From Nostoc sp. CHAB 5824 (lineage in GTDB: Bacteria > Cyanobacteriota > Cyanobacteriia > Cyanobacteriales > Nostocaceae), in assembly GCF_020829665.1 (NCBI RefSeq), contig NZ_JAIVFT010000003.1, positions 372,001 to 436,000 on the forward strand: a DNA stretch of 64,000 bases, written 5' to 3'. Position 1 is the stretch's first letter, and every line of letters begins with the position of its first letter. Made by a program: the position numbers and the translations under genes. Of the stretch, positions 55,246-64,000 are shown piece by piece. Below the pieces are notes generated by a model. It was not told where the DNA came from. It did not search any database and saw only the letters and a program-made list of their open reading frames with translations.

Positions 55246-55519
55246 GCTTTGTGAGTTTTGAATAAGAATCACCCTTGGTAGCTTGGAATATCGATGATAT
55301 AAAGGTGACAATAGAAAATCGTCAAAACAGCCACTTGCCCCTAAAAGACGATCTTTCTGCTTTGAAAAGTCACGGTAAAGTTGGTATTTCATGGTGTATA
55401 TGCCCTTAAATCCAAAATGAGTGTCTAGAAGCGTAAGTGTCAGATTTAGAGGGGATTTTGACCAATAGACGACCACAAATGTAGCCTGTAATCGACGCAT
55501 GACCAATCGAGAGGAATCA

Positions 55520-58500
55520 ATGAAGAACAAGTCAACGTCAGCAAGCAACGCCGACGTAAATTTCCTTCTCGGCGGGGGTGAAATGGGTGCTAGGATGCGA
55601 GAACAGGACTGGTCAAAAACGTCTCTTGGCCCAACACAGCAGTGGCCACAGAGTTTGAAGACTGCCGTGCGGATTATGCTGACTTCCCGTCAACCCATGT
55701 TTATCTGGTGGGGCGAGGAACTAATTAACCTTTATAATGACGCTTACAAAGCTATTATTGGCGGCAAACATCCGGAAGCATTTGGGCAGCCAGCTTCTTA
55801 TGTGTGGCGGGAAATATGGGATCAGGTTGGGCCTCGAGCAGAATCAGCGATGCTGAAGAACGAGGGCACTTACGACGAAGCGCTGCTGCTAATTATGGAG
55901 CGTAACGGCTACCCGGAGGAAACCTATTACACTTTTTCATATAGCCCGGTTCCTAATGACCAGGGCGACACAGGTGGGATCATCTGCGCCAACACAGAGG
56001 ACACGCAGCGGATCATCAGTGAGCGCCAGCTGGCACTTTTGCGCGAATTAGCGGCTAGGACGGCAGACGCACGGACATTCCATGAAGCCTGTACACTGAG
56101 TGCGAATTGTCTGGAGAGCAACCCTTACGATCTCCCTTTCGCAATGATTTATCTGGTTGATCCAGATCAGCAGCAAGTTTTTTTGGCTGGAACGTGCTGC
56201 ATCGCGCAAAACCATCTAGCAGTTCCTGAAACAGTGGCTCTCGATTCTGATTGCGTTTGGCCCTTTGCGGAAGTGATCGCAACACATCAGGCAAAACTAA
56301 TTTCCGATTTGGAAGTGTCTTTTAGCAGCTTACCTTGTGGTGTTTGGCAGCGATCGCCCCATCAAGCGATCGCTGTACCAATTGCACCATCCGGTCAGAC
56401 AGGAAAAGCTGGTATATTAATTGCTGGTTTGAATCCCTTCAGGCTATTCGACGATAATTATAGAGGATTCATCGATTTAGTTGCGGCTCAAATTGCAGCC
56501 AGCATCGCTAACGCCCAAGCTTACGAGGAAGAACGCAAACGTGCTGAAGCCTTGGCAGAAATTGATCGCGCCAAAACTGTCTTCTTCAGCAACGTCAGCC
56601 ACGAGTTCCGTACCCCACTTACCCTGATGTTGGGGCCACTAGAGGAAACCTTAATCAATTGTGCCACCCTGCTTCCAGCCAAAGAACGAGAGCAGTTAGA
56701 AATGGTGCAACGCAATGGACTCCGCTTGCTAAAACTGGTCAACAGCCTGCTAGACTTCTCGCGCATTGAAGCCGGACGGGTTCAAGCCTCATACGAACCC
56801 ACCAACCTTGCCACCTTCACCGCAGAACTAGCTAGTGTATTTCGTTCAGCAGTAGAACGGGCAGGGATGCAGTTATCAGTTAATTGTCCTTCCCTTCCAG
56901 CACTAGTATATGTAGATCGAGAGATGTGGGAAAAGATTGTTCTTAACCTGCTCTCGAATGCATTCAAGTTTACGATGGCTGGAGAAATTACAGTCAGCTT
57001 ACAGTGGGCAAATGACCATATTAAGTTTGCAGTAAAAGACACAGGAATTGGTATCCCAGCAGAAGAAATCCCCCACCTTTTTAAACGATTCCACCGCGTC
57101 AAAGGGGCGCAAGGACGAACTTTTGAAGGGTCAGGAATTGGATTATCACTGGTGCAAGAATTGGTGCAAATGCATGGTGGAACAGTCCATGTCACCAGTG
57201 TTTTAGGATCAGGCACTTGCTTTACTGTATCAATTCCAACAGGGTCTACTCATTTGCCTCCAGACCGGATTAGTGCCCCTCGAACCTTAGCTTCAACCGC
57301 ATTAGGTGCAACACCCTATTTAGAAGAAGCCCTGCGTTGGTTACCGGAGGAAGAGAGCAGGGGGAGAAGAGAAGCAGGGGGAGAAGAAATTGTTCACGAA
57401 GACTACATATATATAGATTCCTCCCCTGCCTCCCCTGCTCCCTCTGCCTCCCCTGCTCCCCCTGCCTCCCCTGCCCCCCCTATCCCCCGGATTCTCCTAG
57501 CTGATGACAATTCAGACATGCGCGATTACCTCAAGCGGCTATTAAGTCAGCAGTATGAGGTGGAATCAGTGCCGGACGGTTTAGCTGCTTTGGATTCTGC
57601 TCGTGCGCGTGTCCCAGACTTGGTACTGACAGATGTGATGATGCCTGGATTAGATGGCTTTGGACTGCTGCAAGAATTACGAGCTGCTCCACAGACGAGC
57701 AAAGTTCCAATCATCCTATTGTCGGCACGGGCAGGGGAAGAGGCACGAGTGGAAGGGTTAGAAGCGGGAGCCGATGATTACTTAATTAAACCGTTCTCTG
57801 CCCGTGAATTGTTGGCGCGGGTAGAGGCAGCCCTAAAAATGGCTCGTCTCCGCCAAGAGGCAATGGAACGGGAGCAAGGGCTGCGAATTGAAGCGGAGGT
57901 GGCAAAAGCACACCTAGAGACTGTTCTAGCTGGCATCCAAGACCAGTTCTTTGTGTTGGATCGAGAGTGGCGTTATACCTTTGTGAATGACCAGGTAGCA
58001 GAAGTTGTTGGCTTTTCAAAAGAAGAGTTGTTAGGTAGGAGCATTTGGGAACTTTTTCCAGATATGGTCAAAAGCGAGTTTTATACTCAGGTTCATCGGG
58101 CGTTCGCACAACAAACCGTTGTTCAATTTGAATACTTTTATCCGGCTTGGCAACGCTGGTTTGAGAATCGCGTCTACCCGAATGCTCTTGGAGTAAGCAT
58201 TTTTGTTACAGAGATCAGCGATCGCAAACAGGCAGAGAAAGCACTTCGTGAAAGCGAAGAACAGTTCCGCAACATGGCTGACAATGCCCCCTTCATGGTC
58301 TGGGTGACTAACCCCGATAGCTACTGCACCTACCTCAGCAAAAGCTGGTACGACTTTACAGGTCAGAGCGAGGAAACGGGTCTGGGATTTGGCTGGTTGA
58401 ACGCTGTGCATCCAGAGGACTACAATTACGCCAAGAATGTTTTCCTGACAGCTAACGAGCGCAACGAGGCGTTTCGTCTGGAGTACCGCTTGCGGCGCAA

Positions 58501-59809
58501 AGATGGCGAGTATCGCTGGACAATCGATGCTGCTAATCCCTGGTTTGGGGTGGACGGTCAATTTAAAGGTTACATTGGCTCAGTGATTGACATTACCGAA
58601 CGCAAAGTAGCAGAAGCTGAACGCGATCGCCTCTTCCAACTTGAGCAAGCTGCCAGAACTGAAGCCGAAACAGCCAACCGCATTAAGGATGAGTTTCTGG
58701 CGGTGCTGTCCCATGAGTTGCGATCGCCTCTCAATCCCATTCTTGGTTGGGCGAGACTCTTGCAAACCCGTGAGTTTGACTCAGCAGCGTTGAAAAAAGC
58801 TATTGCAACCATCGAGCGGAATGCTAAATTACAAGCTCAACTAATTGAAGATTTGCTCGATGTCTCTCGCATCTTACAAGGCAAGCTCAACCTCAACATG
58901 TTTTCCGTCAACCTAGTGTTTGTGATTGAGGCGGCATTGGAGACAGTGCGTTTGGCAGCAGAGGCTAAAGATATTCAAATTCAGACAATGCTAGATGCTT
59001 CTTTAGGGCAAGTTTTGGGCGATTCCGGCCGTTTACAACAAGTGATCTGGAATCTGTTATCGAATGCTGTTAAATTCACTCCTGAAGGAGGAAAAATTAA
59101 TATTCAACTGGAGTGCATTAATACTCAAGCTCAAATTACCGTCAGCGACACAGGTAAGGGAATCAGCCCGGAATTTCTCCCTCATGTGTTTGAATATTTT
59201 CGTCAGGCTGATAGTACGACAACCCGAAAGTTTGGTGGCTTGGGGTTAGGATTAGCAATTGTCCGTCATCTCATAGAATTACATGGTGGCACGATTTGGG
59301 TAGAAAGTTTAGGTGAAGGGCAAGGAGCTATTTTCACGGCTAGGCTACCGCTCATCAAAAAAGAGTTAACCCCAAAACAAGAGATAGTTACTGACTTAAA
59401 TGCTTCTCCTACGACTGAAATACTTGCAGGCATTCAAATCTTAGTTGTAGACGATGACGATGATACCCGTGAGTTCCATACATTTGTGTTAGAGCAGGCT
59501 GGAGCAAGGGTGACTGCTGTGGCATCAGCAAAAGAAGCACTGCAAGCATTGGCATCAGAACCAGATATTATGCTCAGTGATATTGGGATGCCAGAAACAG
59601 ATGGCTATATGCTAATGCGCCAAGTTAAAGCATTGCAGGCATTGCAAGCTAAACAGATTCCGGCGATCGCTTTAACTGCTTATGCCGGAGAAATCAACCA
59701 ACAACAAGCACTCGAATCAGGGTTTCAAAAGCATATGTCCAAACCCGTCGAACCAGAGGAGTTAGTCAACGCAATTGCAACTCTGATTAACAGAAATGGG
59801 AATGGCTGA
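55520..59809 (+). CDS. Double hybrid histidine kinase with two kinase cores and two receivers
   Basis: 1429 residues, starting at ATG 55520 because GAGAGGA lies 6 nt ahead (an ATG at 55499 is also in frame). Order: PAS-like domain (15-165), GAF (190-345), kinase 1 with H361 (SNVSHEFRTPLTLML) and ATPase, a low-complexity linker (SSPASPAPSASPAPPASP at about 634-655), receiver 1 with D705 (VLTDVMMPGLDG), PAS (800-905), PAS (910-1035), kinase 2 with H1065 (VLSHELRSPLNPIL) and ATPase, and receiver 2 with D1354 (LSDIGMPETDG). All key residues are present, so a four-step phosphorelay in one chain is possible. Kinase 2-receiver 2 is paralogous to the ethylene-receptor-like protein at 1334. No membrane segments. 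The linker is encoded by an intergenic-type CCCCTGC repeat. Confidence 0.92.
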   Translation: MKNKSTSASNADVNFLLGGGEMGARMREQDWSKTSLGPTQQWPQSLKTAVRIMLTSRQPMFIWWGEELINLYNDAYKAIIGGKHPEAFGQPASYVWREIWDQVGPRAESAMLKNEGTYDEALLLIMERNGYPEETYYTFSYSPVPNDQGDTGGIICANTEDTQRIISERQLALLRELAARTADARTFHEACTLSANCLESNPYDLPFAMIYLVDPDQQQVFLAGTCCIAQNHLAVPETVALDSDCVWPFAEVIATHQAKLISDLEVSFSSLPCGVWQRSPHQAIAVPIAPSGQTGKAGILIAGLNPFRLFDDNYRGFIDLVAAQIAASIANAQAYEEERKRAEALAEIDRAKTVFFSNVSHEFRTPLTLMLGPLEETLINCATLLPAKEREQLEMVQRNGLRLLKLVNSLLDFSRIEAGRVQASYEPTNLATFTAELASVFRSAVERAGMQLSVNCPSLPALVYVDREMWEKIVLNLLSNAFKFTMAGEITVSLQWANDHIKFAVKDTGIGIPAEEIPHLFKRFHRVKGAQGRTFEGSGIGLSLVQELVQMHGGTVHVTSVLGSGTCFTVSIPTGSTHLPPDRISAPRTLASTALGATPYLEEALRWLPEEESRGRREAGGEEIVHEDYIYIDSSPASPAPSASPAPPASPAPPIPRILLADDNSDMRDYLKRLLSQQYEVESVPDGLAALDSARARVPDLVLTDVMMPGLDGFGLLQELRAAPQTSKVPIILLSARAGEEARVEGLEAGADDYLIKPFSARELLARVEAALKMARLRQEAMEREQGLRIEAEVAKAHLETVLAGIQDQFFVLDREWRYTFVNDQVAEVVGFSKEELLGRSIWELFPDMVKSEFYTQVHRAFAQQTVVQFEYFYPAWQRWFENRVYPNALGVSIFVTEISDRKQAEKALRESEEQFRNMADNAPFMVWVTNPDSYCTYLSKSWYDFTGQSEETGLGFGWLNAVHPEDYNYAKNVFLTANERNEAFRLEYRLRRKDGEYRWTIDAANPWFGVDGQFKGYIGSVIDITERKVAEAERDRLFQLEQAARTEAETANRIKDEFLAVLSHELRSPLNPILGWARLLQTREFDSAALKKAIATIERNAKLQAQLIEDLLDVSRILQGKLNLNMFSVNLVFVIEAALETVRLAAEAKDIQIQTMLDASLGQVLGDSGRLQQVIWNLLSNAVKFTPEGGKINIQLECINTQAQITVSDTGKGISPEFLPHVFEYFRQADSTTTRKFGGLGLGLAIVRHLIELHGGTIWVESLGEGQGAIFTARLPLIKKELTPKQEIVTDLNASPTTEILAGIQILVVDDDDDTREFHTFVLEQAGARVTAVASAKEALQALASEPDIMLSDIGMPETDGYMLMRQVKALQALQAKQIPAIALTAYAGEINQQQALESGFQKHMSKPVEPEELVNAIATLINRNGNG
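57357..57484. repeat. Low-complexity CCCCTGC/GCAGGGGG repeat inside a kinase gene
   Basis: GAGCAGGGGGAGAAGAGAAG and GCAGGGGGAG units, ACATATATATAG, then CCTCCCCTGCCTCCCCTGCT-type units. The pyrimidine-rich and purine-rich sides can pair. Similar strings appear in spacers (CTCCCCCTGCTTCCCCTGCC at 33662). Confidence 0.85.
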
Positions 59810-59865
59810 TTGTTCGGCTGCTATGCATAAACCACGTAAATACAGATGTATACAGGAGTAATTTT

Positions 59866-60099
59866 ATGAATTTATTCGTGCAAGAAATACCAGCCTCAGA
59901 TATCTTTCCAACCATTCGAGAAACACCCTCACCAGGCACAGACCCATTAATTGCCCGCGGTTTACAAAAAGAGCAGTATTTTGGCATTATCGGGCTAGCG
60001 ATCGCCCTGATTGCAGCCGTGGGATTTTTTAGTCGTAGAGTTGAATACGCAGCTACTTTATCTTTATTGATTTTTTTGAGAGTTTTTATCGTTTATTGA
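59866..60099 (+). CDS. Small membrane protein
   Basis: 77 residues. AGGAG lies 8 nt ahead of ATG 59866, supporting a real gene. The N-terminal half is polar (SDIFPTIRETPSPGTDP), followed by two hydrophobic stretches (YFGIIGLAIALIAAVGFFS and YAATLSLLIFLRVFIVY). I recognise no family. It follows the double hybrid kinase by 57 bp, same strand, and may be co-transcribed. Confidence 0.6.
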   Translation: MNLFVQEIPASDIFPTIRETPSPGTDPLIARGLQKEQYFGIIGLAIALIAAVGFFSRRVEYAATLSLLIFLRVFIVY

Positions 60100-60421
60100 G
60101 GCTAGATTTATTCTTAAATAATATACATTTACTCTTAATCAATCCACCTAAAAATTATTAATGCTCTGGTTAATTTTGCTTTACATTTTTAAATTAAATA
60201 AAGAATTTAAGTTGTCATTAATTTTTTTATTCCACAAAATACATCGGCAATTAATTGAGCATTTAATATAATTTTGGGGGTGTGTTTGTGAGTTACCTGT
60301 TCAGCTAAATTCTTCAATTCACCGAACTCATCAAATCTTCATCTATTTGAAGTGTAGTTTATCTTTTACAGCAAAAATAGTGGGAATAATAAAGTAAATT
60401 GGATTGAAAAAGTAGTTAGCT
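60100..60421. other. AT-rich spacer upstream of the c-di-GMP enzyme
   Basis: About 320 bp, no gene or repeat recognised; presumably the promoter of the EAL-GGDEF gene. Confidence 0.35.
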
Positions 60422-62623
60422 ATGAGCCAAATATGTCCTATCTCCAAAACCTGTGCTTGTCGCAATGTTGCACGCTGCCAGACTAAGGAGGCAGGTAGGC
60501 TCTTTCTCTGGTTCCCCGTTCTACATACTCTGAAAAAAGCCACCTCCTACCTACAGCAGTTTGCCATTGAATATGAACTGATGCACGAGCGTCCAGGTCT
60601 AAGCTTGGACTGTAGACCCGGACAGTCCCAAGAAATTGCCCGTAACCTGGCCCAACTACTTGCACCGAGAGAATTAAAAGAGACACAAGTCCTTTTCATT
60701 CGAGGCAGTATTCAACCTCAACTCCACGATTTTAGTGACATAACCTCATTACAACGCTTCATTAAGTTCAACCAATCCGACTGGCTGGTTGAAATGCTAG
60801 CAACGAAACGATTCACCAGTTACTTTCAACCAATTGTCTCAATTAAGGATACATCGCAGATTTATGGATATGAATTGCTCTTGCGGGGACTGGATGAAGA
60901 AGGAAATTTAGTCCTACCGTCGCCAATTCTGGAGTTAGCAACCGAAGCCGGACTCCTACCACAACTCGACCAAGTTGCCCGCCTTAGCACAATCACTCAA
61001 GTCAGCCGCCATCAAGCAAGTGGGCACATCTTCATCAATTTTGCACCAACGTCACTTTATGATCCAGCTTCTTGCCTACGTAGTACTGTAGAGGCAATTG
61101 ATACTGCTGGTATTTCCCATGAGCGGGTTGTTTTTGAGGTCGTGGAGTCAGACAATCCTCAAGATTTAGCCCACCTGAAAGCTGTCCTCCAATACTACCG
61201 GGATGCTGGGTTTTTAGTTGCCCTTGATGACCTTGGTTCTGGCTATTCCAGCCTAAACCTGCTGCATCAGTTACGTCCAGACTTTATCAAGCTGGACATG
61301 GAGTTAATTAGAGATGTGCATCAAAACCTGTACAAAGCTTCGATTACCGAGAAGCTTTTAGAAATTACTCAAAAGTTAAATATCCAGACCGTTGCTGAAG
61401 GGATTGAATGCATTGAGGAACTGAACTGGCTGCGAGAACGAGGTGCAACTTTTGCCCAAGGCTATTTGATTGCTAAACCCAGTGCAGTGCCCGTTACTAC
61501 AACCCCTCACTTTGAAACGATCGCGTTAACTGTAGCATCAGCACATGGTAAGCAGATTGAAAGGCATGTTCAACACCAAAGTGAGTCCGAGCGAATTGTC
61601 GCGGCTGTGACGCAACGCATTCGACAATCGTTGGAGTTAGACGAGATTTTGCAAACCACAGCAGCCGAAGTGCGACAACTATTTGAAGTAGATAGAGTAG
61701 TGATCTACCAGTTTGAGCCAGACTGGAGTGGGTTTGTCGCTGTAGAATCCTTAGCAGAAGAGTGCATGACCATTTTAGGATTTCACGTCTTGGACACCTG
61801 CTTTCAATCCACACGTGCAACTTACTATCAACAAGGTAACACCAGAGCCATCGAAGACGTTGAAAATGCGGGGCTATCGCCATGTCATGTTGACCTTTTG
61901 CGGAGTTTGCAAATCCGGGCAAACCTTGTTGTGCCCATTTTGCAGCAAGAGCGTTTATGGGGACTATTAATCGCTCACCAATGCCATAACCCTAGACAAT
62001 GGCAGCAATCGGAGATTAACTTGTTTAACCAGTTAGCGGGACAAGCTGCGATCGCTATTCAGCAATCAGAACTTTACCACCAATTACAACAAGCAAACCA
62101 TGAATTACAGCGTCTTGCCTCTTCGGATGGTCTAACCCAAGTGGCAAATCGACGTTGCTTTGATGACACGTTAAATACACAGTGGGAAAGGTTGGCACGA
62201 GAGCAAGGTTCGCTATCTTTGATTTTGTGTGATGTCGATTACTTTAAACTTTACAACGATACACATGGACATCTGGCAGGAGATGATGCACTCAGACAGG
62301 TTGCCAAGGCAATCTCTCAAACAGTTAAACACCCCGCTGATTTAGTCGCTCGTTATGGTGGAGAAGAGTTTGCAGTCATTTTGCCAAATACTGATATTAA
62401 AGGGGCCATTGCAGTTGCAAGAGATATTCAGACCAATGTTAATGCATTAAAAATGCCTCATCCACATTCTCATGTCAGTGAATTAATCACCCTAAGTCTT
62501 GGTGTGGCAACCATCACTCCTCATAGCCAATTATCTCCCGCAACCTTAATTGCTGCTGCTGACCAAGGACTCTACCAGGCAAAAGCACAAGGAAGAAATT
62601 GTGTGGTGCAAAATGGATTGTAA
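60422..62623 (+). CDS. EAL - DXCF cyanobacteriochrome - GGDEF light-sensing c-di-GMP enzyme
   Basis: 733 residues. A Cys-rich start (C5, C11, C13, C19 in ICPISKTCACRNVARC) and a helical region precede an EAL phosphodiesterase domain (about 125-355). Its residues are E151 (YELLLRG), N206, E239, D269-D270, K290, E326 and Q346, all expected for catalysis. The GAF domain (about 385-560) has C460 in LDTCFQS and C488-His in LSPCHVDLL, 28 residues apart as in DXCF cyanobacteriochromes, with WGLLIAHQC. The GGDEF domain has the intact signature G646-GEEF and metal Asp in CDVDYFKLYND. Its inhibitory site is HPAD instead of RxxD. So light could switch between making and breaking c-di-GMP, with feedback inhibition probably lost. 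The arrangement is consistent with control of surface growth or motility. Confidence 0.92.
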   Translation: MSQICPISKTCACRNVARCQTKEAGRLFLWFPVLHTLKKATSYLQQFAIEYELMHERPGLSLDCRPGQSQEIARNLAQLLAPRELKETQVLFIRGSIQPQLHDFSDITSLQRFIKFNQSDWLVEMLATKRFTSYFQPIVSIKDTSQIYGYELLLRGLDEEGNLVLPSPILELATEAGLLPQLDQVARLSTITQVSRHQASGHIFINFAPTSLYDPASCLRSTVEAIDTAGISHERVVFEVVESDNPQDLAHLKAVLQYYRDAGFLVALDDLGSGYSSLNLLHQLRPDFIKLDMELIRDVHQNLYKASITEKLLEITQKLNIQTVAEGIECIEELNWLRERGATFAQGYLIAKPSAVPVTTTPHFETIALTVASAHGKQIERHVQHQSESERIVAAVTQRIRQSLELDEILQTTAAEVRQLFEVDRVVIYQFEPDWSGFVAVESLAEECMTILGFHVLDTCFQSTRATYYQQGNTRAIEDVENAGLSPCHVDLLRSLQIRANLVVPILQQERLWGLLIAHQCHNPRQWQQSEINLFNQLAGQAAIAIQQSELYHQLQQANHELQRLASSDGLTQVANRRCFDDTLNTQWERLAREQGSLSLILCDVDYFKLYNDTHGHLAGDDALRQVAKAISQTVKHPADLVARYGGEEFAVILPNTDIKGAIAVARDIQTNVNALKMPHPHSHVSELITLSLGVATITPHSQLSPATLIAAADQGLYQAKAQGRNCVVQNGL

Positions 62624-62762
62624 GGATGCTGATGTTAGATATCTCCTTTAGCGCCAGTCTCTATGTTCTCTGCCAATTATCGTGAATATTGTCGATAAAA
62701 TGATTATTCAATTCTGCTGAGAGAACGCATTGATGAATTAATACAATTTACAGGAAAAGTTA

Positions 62763-62791
62763 GCGCGTAGCTTGCCGCCGTAGGCATCGCC
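62763..62791. repeat. Interspersed genus-type repeat
   Basis: GCGCGTAGCTTGCCGCCGTA followed by GGCATCGCC; diverged member of the family also at about 455-480, 23371, 34760, 39179 and 63676. Confidence 0.7.
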
Positions 62792-62864
62792 TCCCAGTTT
62801 CACTAGCCCTATACTTTCTAATTTATAAATTCCTCAACTATTAGTTTAAGGTAGCTAGCGTTTC

Positions 62865-63457
62865 GCCAATAACTTGGAGAAAAACACTACCGATGATGAA
62901 AGGATTAATGCTTTCTTTAGCTCCCTTAATCACAAAATCAGCGGTGGAATCTGCCTGTGGGCTGTGATTTTGTGTGTCCAGTTTCTCAAATTGCCAGCAA
63001 CGGTTTTGGAATATTTGTACATCGCGCTACGGATCTATCCGATCATTGCCGTCGGGTTGCTTATACTCGAAGCAGTCGCTGAGAGCATTAGGCTCTCAGC
63101 ATCAGATTCTCCAACCCTAATAACCTCTCCTGACTTCTTTAACAACTTATTTGAAATTACAATACTTGAAGTAGATACCAATGAATTATCCTCTCATCGC
63201 TTAAGCGGGAAAATCTGCATCAAAAGCTAGCGTAGTACCACCATTTCCAACTTTACCAACAGGCGCACAAATTAGCTCTTTCTTCTATACATTCGGCACA
63301 TCCATAGTTGTTTTCTTCATAATCTACATATTACTGTTCTATCTACTACGCTCGTTTCTTCGCCGCGCAGAAAAAGATATAGCCTTGTTCATCCTTAGCA
63401 TTTTACAAATCCCGTTAAAACCCAAAAAAATTGTGTCCACTTATACAACAAAATAGT
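62865..63457 (+). pseudogene. Decayed membrane-protein gene (possibly MscS-like), frameshifted
   Basis: Frame 1 from about 62865, or TTG 62874, reads NNLEKNTTDDERINAFFSSL and GGICLWAVILCVQFLKLPAT, then YIALRIYPIIAVGLLILEAV, and stops at 63230. Near 63212 a run of A lets a second frame take over: RLSGKSASKASVVPPFPTLP, TGAQISSFFYTFGTSIVVFF, IIYILLFYLLRSFLRRAEKD, ending TYTTK at 63457. Both frames are hydrophobic and protein-like, neither has a good start. It looks like two pieces of membrane protein(s), possibly of the mechanosensitive channel type, but the family assignment is weak. Confidence 0.35.
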
Positions 63458-63675
63458 AATAATTGTTATACGCTTGAAAAGCCCTTTACTTTTATACTTT
63501 TGGCGAAACTTCACCGCCAAAAAAGCACCAGAGCGATAGGCAATTATCTGTGACCAAGTTCGATTGATAGTTATCAAACGTGAACCTGGTTAAGTTGAAC
63601 ATATTTCTGTTAGCAGCATAGGTGACTTCCTACGCTCTGGTTATTTATTTAAATTATTTTAGGTCAACGGCTTCA

Positions 63676-63705
63676 GGCGATGTCTACGACGGGCTACGCC
63701 TACGC
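63676..63705. repeat. Interspersed genus-type repeat
   Basis: GGCGATGTCTACGACGGGCT followed by ACGCCTACGC. It is the reverse complement of 23371-23400 except at the edges. The 35-bp stretch around it has no gene. A copy in a plausible coding frame is noted at 23371. Confidence 0.9.
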
Positions 63706-63809
63706 TTGTGGGTAATACGTTTACAACCTTGACGAGTTAGCCAAGAGTCATAACTTCGTAGTTGGCAAATTAGTGCTAAGCCAACTACAAATAATATCTA
63801 TCTCTCAAT

Positions 63810-64000
63810 CTAACCAATTAATTTCTGCCAGCTAGCAGGCCCGATAATCCCATCGGCATCTAAACCATTTTGCTTTTGAAAGTTCTTAATTGCAACCTCT
63901 GTTTGTGGCCCGTAGACGCCATCATTCTCGACCCCTAAACGGTATTGCAAGTATCTGACAACTGCACCACCAGCATGGTTTGGTCTGATAATTCGTTTTG
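63810..64000 (-). CDS. Peptidoglycan-binding domain protein (3' end, runs off the window)
   Basis: The last 63 codons on the minus strand, open at the window edge, read RIIRPNHAGGAVVRYLQYRL, GVENDGVYGPQTEVAIKNFQ and KQNGLDADGIIGPASWQKLI, then G and stop. This is a PG_binding_1 repeat (G-x-D-G-x-x-GPxT...FQ..NGL..DG.xGPxTW), normally at the end of cell-wall hydrolases or amidases. The catalytic part, if any, lies outside the window. Confidence 0.88.
   Translation of the reverse strand, partial: KRIIRPNHAGGAVVRYLQYRLGVENDGVYGPQTEVAIKNFQKQNGLDADGIIGPASWQKLIG

Noticed and set aside
55192..55548. 118-codon minus-strand frame between the XRE gene and the double hybrid kinase
   Set aside because: Overlaps both real genes and resembles nothing; the region is more likely a promoter spacer.

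Overview
The window looks like chromosomal DNA of a filamentous, probably Nostoc-clade, cyanobacterium. The evidence is the very frequent octamer GCGATCGC (HIP1), cyanobacteria-specific families (cyAbrB regulator, DXCF cyanobacteriochrome domains, DUF4912, HPP-type transporter), and dense arrays of 7-bp short tandem repeats and interspersed palindromes like those known from Nostoc/Anabaena. No rRNA, tRNA or CRISPR array was recognised. Much of the non-coding DNA is repeat-derived, and at least six gene remnants are present.

Layout. 1-1.3 kb: repeat-rich spacer with a 62-bp tandem repeat. 1.3-3.05 kb: hybrid histidine kinase with an N-terminal ethylene-receptor-like domain. 3.7-5.6 kb: broken glyoxalase-family gene with a second copy of its 3' tail, a small exported protein, and an Rpn-type nuclease. 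5.7-21.2 kb: mostly housekeeping genes (PIN/TRAM protein, HemW, UTP-glucose-1-phosphate uridylyltransferase, LysE-type exporter, RlmL-like methyltransferase, FAD dehydrogenase, LD-carboxypeptidase, large dynamin-like GTPase, HPP protein, SppA, type 2 IPP isomerase). 21.3-28 kb: accessory island with a Uma2 nuclease, a 21-bp minisatellite, and a large NACHT NTPase with 14 near-identical 35-residue HEAT repeats. REP-like palindromes lie on both sides of the NACHT gene and a truncated REP-associated transposase lies just downstream. 28-33.6 kb: PaaK-like ligase and two paralogous Ser/Thr kinases. 33.7-38.5 kb: gene graveyard (dioxygenase, NUDIX gene interrupted by a 209-bp MITE-like element, alcohol dehydrogenase tail, secreted-protein remnant) around one intact RTX-repeat protein. 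38.5-44.8 kb: CLC protein, cyAbrB, Rrf2 regulator, CobD, PyrR, NTF2-like protein. 45.2-62.6 kb: signalling cluster with a response regulator, three large (hybrid) histidine kinases and an EAL-GGDEF enzyme; one kinase and the c-di-GMP enzyme carry a DXCF-type cyanobacteriochrome GAF domain. The window ends in repeats, a decayed membrane-protein gene and the 3' end of a peptidoglycan-binding protein gene.

How the genes fit together. The sensory proteins suggest regulation by ethylene, blue/green-type light and second messengers. The response regulator and the REC-PAS-kinase-REC gene at 45-47.6 kb overlap and are probably co-transcribed. The strongest candidate for an unusual system is the NACHT-HEAT gene: its repeats are almost identical in DNA, except at a few codons that line up with the ligand-binding face of HEAT repeats. 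This is the pattern expected of a fast-diversifying recognition receptor in biological conflict. A second global pattern is that 7-bp repeat arrays and dispersed elements lie against gene boundaries and supply the actual start or stop codons of at least seven genes.
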